42,540 nt of DNA, from NCBI GenBank assembly GCA_017620635.1, contig JAGAUV010000024.1:1-42540 (forward strand), read 5' to 3'. Numbering within the stretch: position 1 is the first letter of the stretch; each line of letters starts with the position of its first letter. Shown here piece after piece: positions 41,700-42,540 of the stretch. The notes under the pieces were generated by a model that worked only from the letters and a program-made list of their open reading frames with translations, was not told where the DNA came from and did not search any database. Position numbers and translations under genes: made by a program. This DNA is from Muribaculaceae bacterium (GTDB lineage Bacteria; Bacteroidota; Bacteroidia; Bacteroidales; Muribaculaceae).

Positions 41700-42284
41700 T
41701 CAGAACTTGGCCCTGATATCAATGTCGCGATGAGGCTTGAGGGCCAACTCTACAGCCTCCGTGACAGACGATGCCACTTTATAAAGCTCGTTGTGGCCGG
41801 CAGGTATGAATCCCTGCTGCATGCCTGTAGCAAGCATGGATAGGAGCGGCGCGTAATAGTCGTTGATGTTGAGTATCACGATGTTGCCCTTGTATATGCC
41901 GAGCTGTCGCAGATCCAGTATCTCGATAAGCTCGTCGAGGGTGCCCACACCGCCCGGCAGGGCGATGCAGCCATAGGCGAGCTCGGCCATACGTGCCTTG
42001 CGCGTGTGCATGTCAGACACGACATCGAGCACGTCCATGCCGTCGTGTTGCCAGCCGCGGTCTACCATAAACTGCGGTATGACACCGTGTGTGCATCCGC
42101 CAGCGGCGATAGCCGCATCGGCTACAGCCCCCATAAGGCCGTAGCGTCCGGCGCCCGACACAAGGACGGCGCCATGCCCGGCAAGCTCGCGGCCAAGGCT
42201 GCGAGCGGATTCGAGATATATTTCAGGAAGATTTGCCGACGAGCCGCAATATACAGCCACGGCTTTTGTCTGTGATTCTGTCAT
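41700..42284 (-). CDS. LOG-family (TIGR00730) protein
   Basis: Rossmann-fold protein of 194 residues of the LOG/lysine-decarboxylase-like family; plant and some bacterial members release free cytokinin bases from nucleotide forms, others cleave purine nucleotides. The catalytic motif PGGVGTLDE is at 110-118, and VYCGSSA and GAGRYGLMGAVA are the nucleotide-binding parts. Start at ATG 42284, because a -7 box lies in the upstream extension. It directly precedes the DUF4271 gene. Substrate unknown. Confidence 0.9.
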   Translation of the reverse strand: MTESQTKAVAVYCGSSANLPEIYLESARSLGRELAGHGAVLVSGAGRYGLMGAVADAAIAAGGCTHGVIPQFMVDRGWQHDGMDVLDVVSDMHTRKARMAELAYGCIALPGGVGTLDELIEILDLRQLGIYKGNIVILNINDYYAPLLSMLATGMQQGFIPAGHNELYKVASSVTEAVELALKPHRDIDIRAKF

Positions 42285-42302
42285 CGCTTTATTTTTACTT
42301 TG

Positions 42303-42310
42303 CAAAAGTA
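42303..42310 (-). promoter_or_regulatory. -7 element for the LOG-DUF4271 unit
   Basis: TACTTTTG on the minus strand, perfect to TAnnTTTG, about 19 bases before the LOG start. Confidence 0.55.
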
Positions 42311-42466
42311 CGAAATAATCGCGAACAATCGCTGCCGTCGGCGGCATATTTGCCGGCTGCATATGGATACGTGGTCCCGTAATATGCTGTCGCCATGCTC
42401 TTTGAAGTCACTATTGCATTACATACCTCCGTCCACACGGGCATAAGCCTAATTATTCACATCTAT

Positions 42467-42538
42467 TTAATTATTAGCTTGTTGCACTAAGGTGTGATCG
42501 CCAGTGATAAAATCTTGCAGCTGTGAATTAAAGATTGA
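42467..42538 (-). other. Possible 3' end of a minus-strand gene at the window edge
   Basis: 23 codons stay open before a TAA at 42469-42467 (ending HTLVQQANN). The piece is too short to tell from chance; the flanking DNA from 42363 is AT-rich and shows no tRNA or hairpin that I can support. Confidence 0.25.
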
Positions 42539-42540
42539 TA

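Overview
The window comes from a Bacteroidota genome, most likely Bacteroidales. Evidence: a SusC/SusD/SusE-type outer-membrane glycan uptake locus, GldD/GldE homologues, DivIC-, DUF4271- and DUF5074-type proteins, and many intergenic promoters with the Bacteroidota -7 element TAnnTTTG, often with TTG/TTTG about 20 bases upstream. The coding DNA is fairly GC-rich for this order, with AT-rich intergenic DNA; a Muribaculaceae-like organism fits, but that is a guess without a database search. Almost all the DNA is chromosomal housekeeping and envelope functions. I see no integrase, transposase, tRNA, rRNA or CRISPR array.

Layout. 1-219: AT-rich tail of whatever lies to the left. 304-3220 (+): sigma-54 activator, LptE, a TPR-like protein and SecG. 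3343-6073 (+): U32 peptidase-like RNA-modification protein, CrcB fluoride channel and a GH43 lipoprotein. 6166-8178 (+): a large secreted helical-barrel protein of unknown specificity with its own promoter. 8305-12375 (-): RNase Z, TadA, LpxB and an MscS-type channel, read from right to left, ending at a pair of back-to-back terminators. 12670-18901 (-): a SusC-SusD-SusE-like locus without enzymes or regulator beside it. 19443-23939 (-): TrmD, DivIC, a small membrane protein, MutS and a GNAT acetyltransferase. 24111-26592 (+): small lipoprotein, CorA and AI-2E family permease. 26564-28981 (-): GldE, GldD and a phosphopantetheinyl transferase. 29225-32528 (+): GH76 lipoprotein, polyprenol-phosphate mannosyltransferase and dihydroorotase. 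32518-35368 (-): PckA and a DUF5074 beta-propeller lipoprotein whose start lies directly behind the pckA terminator. 35614-38737 (-): a three-gene restriction-modification operon (m5C methyltransferase, m6A methyltransferase, HNH endonuclease) overlapping by ATGA. 39013-42284 (-): LOG-family protein, DUF4271, HemD, RnpA, YidD and a short TatD.

The strongest candidates for a second look are the restriction system, which resembles the HphI arrangement (one m5C and one m6A methyltransferase with an HNH nuclease) and is followed by an unusual G-run-rich non-coding stretch; the TatD protein that ends exactly at its catalytic ETD motif; the DUF5074 gene sitting behind a terminator with no room for a promoter; the unassigned 670-residue secreted protein; and the regulator-free SusCDE locus with a long AT-rich leader and nested inverted repeats. 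Start sites below were often moved inward from the longest open frame, using signal peptides, operon overlaps and promoter positions.
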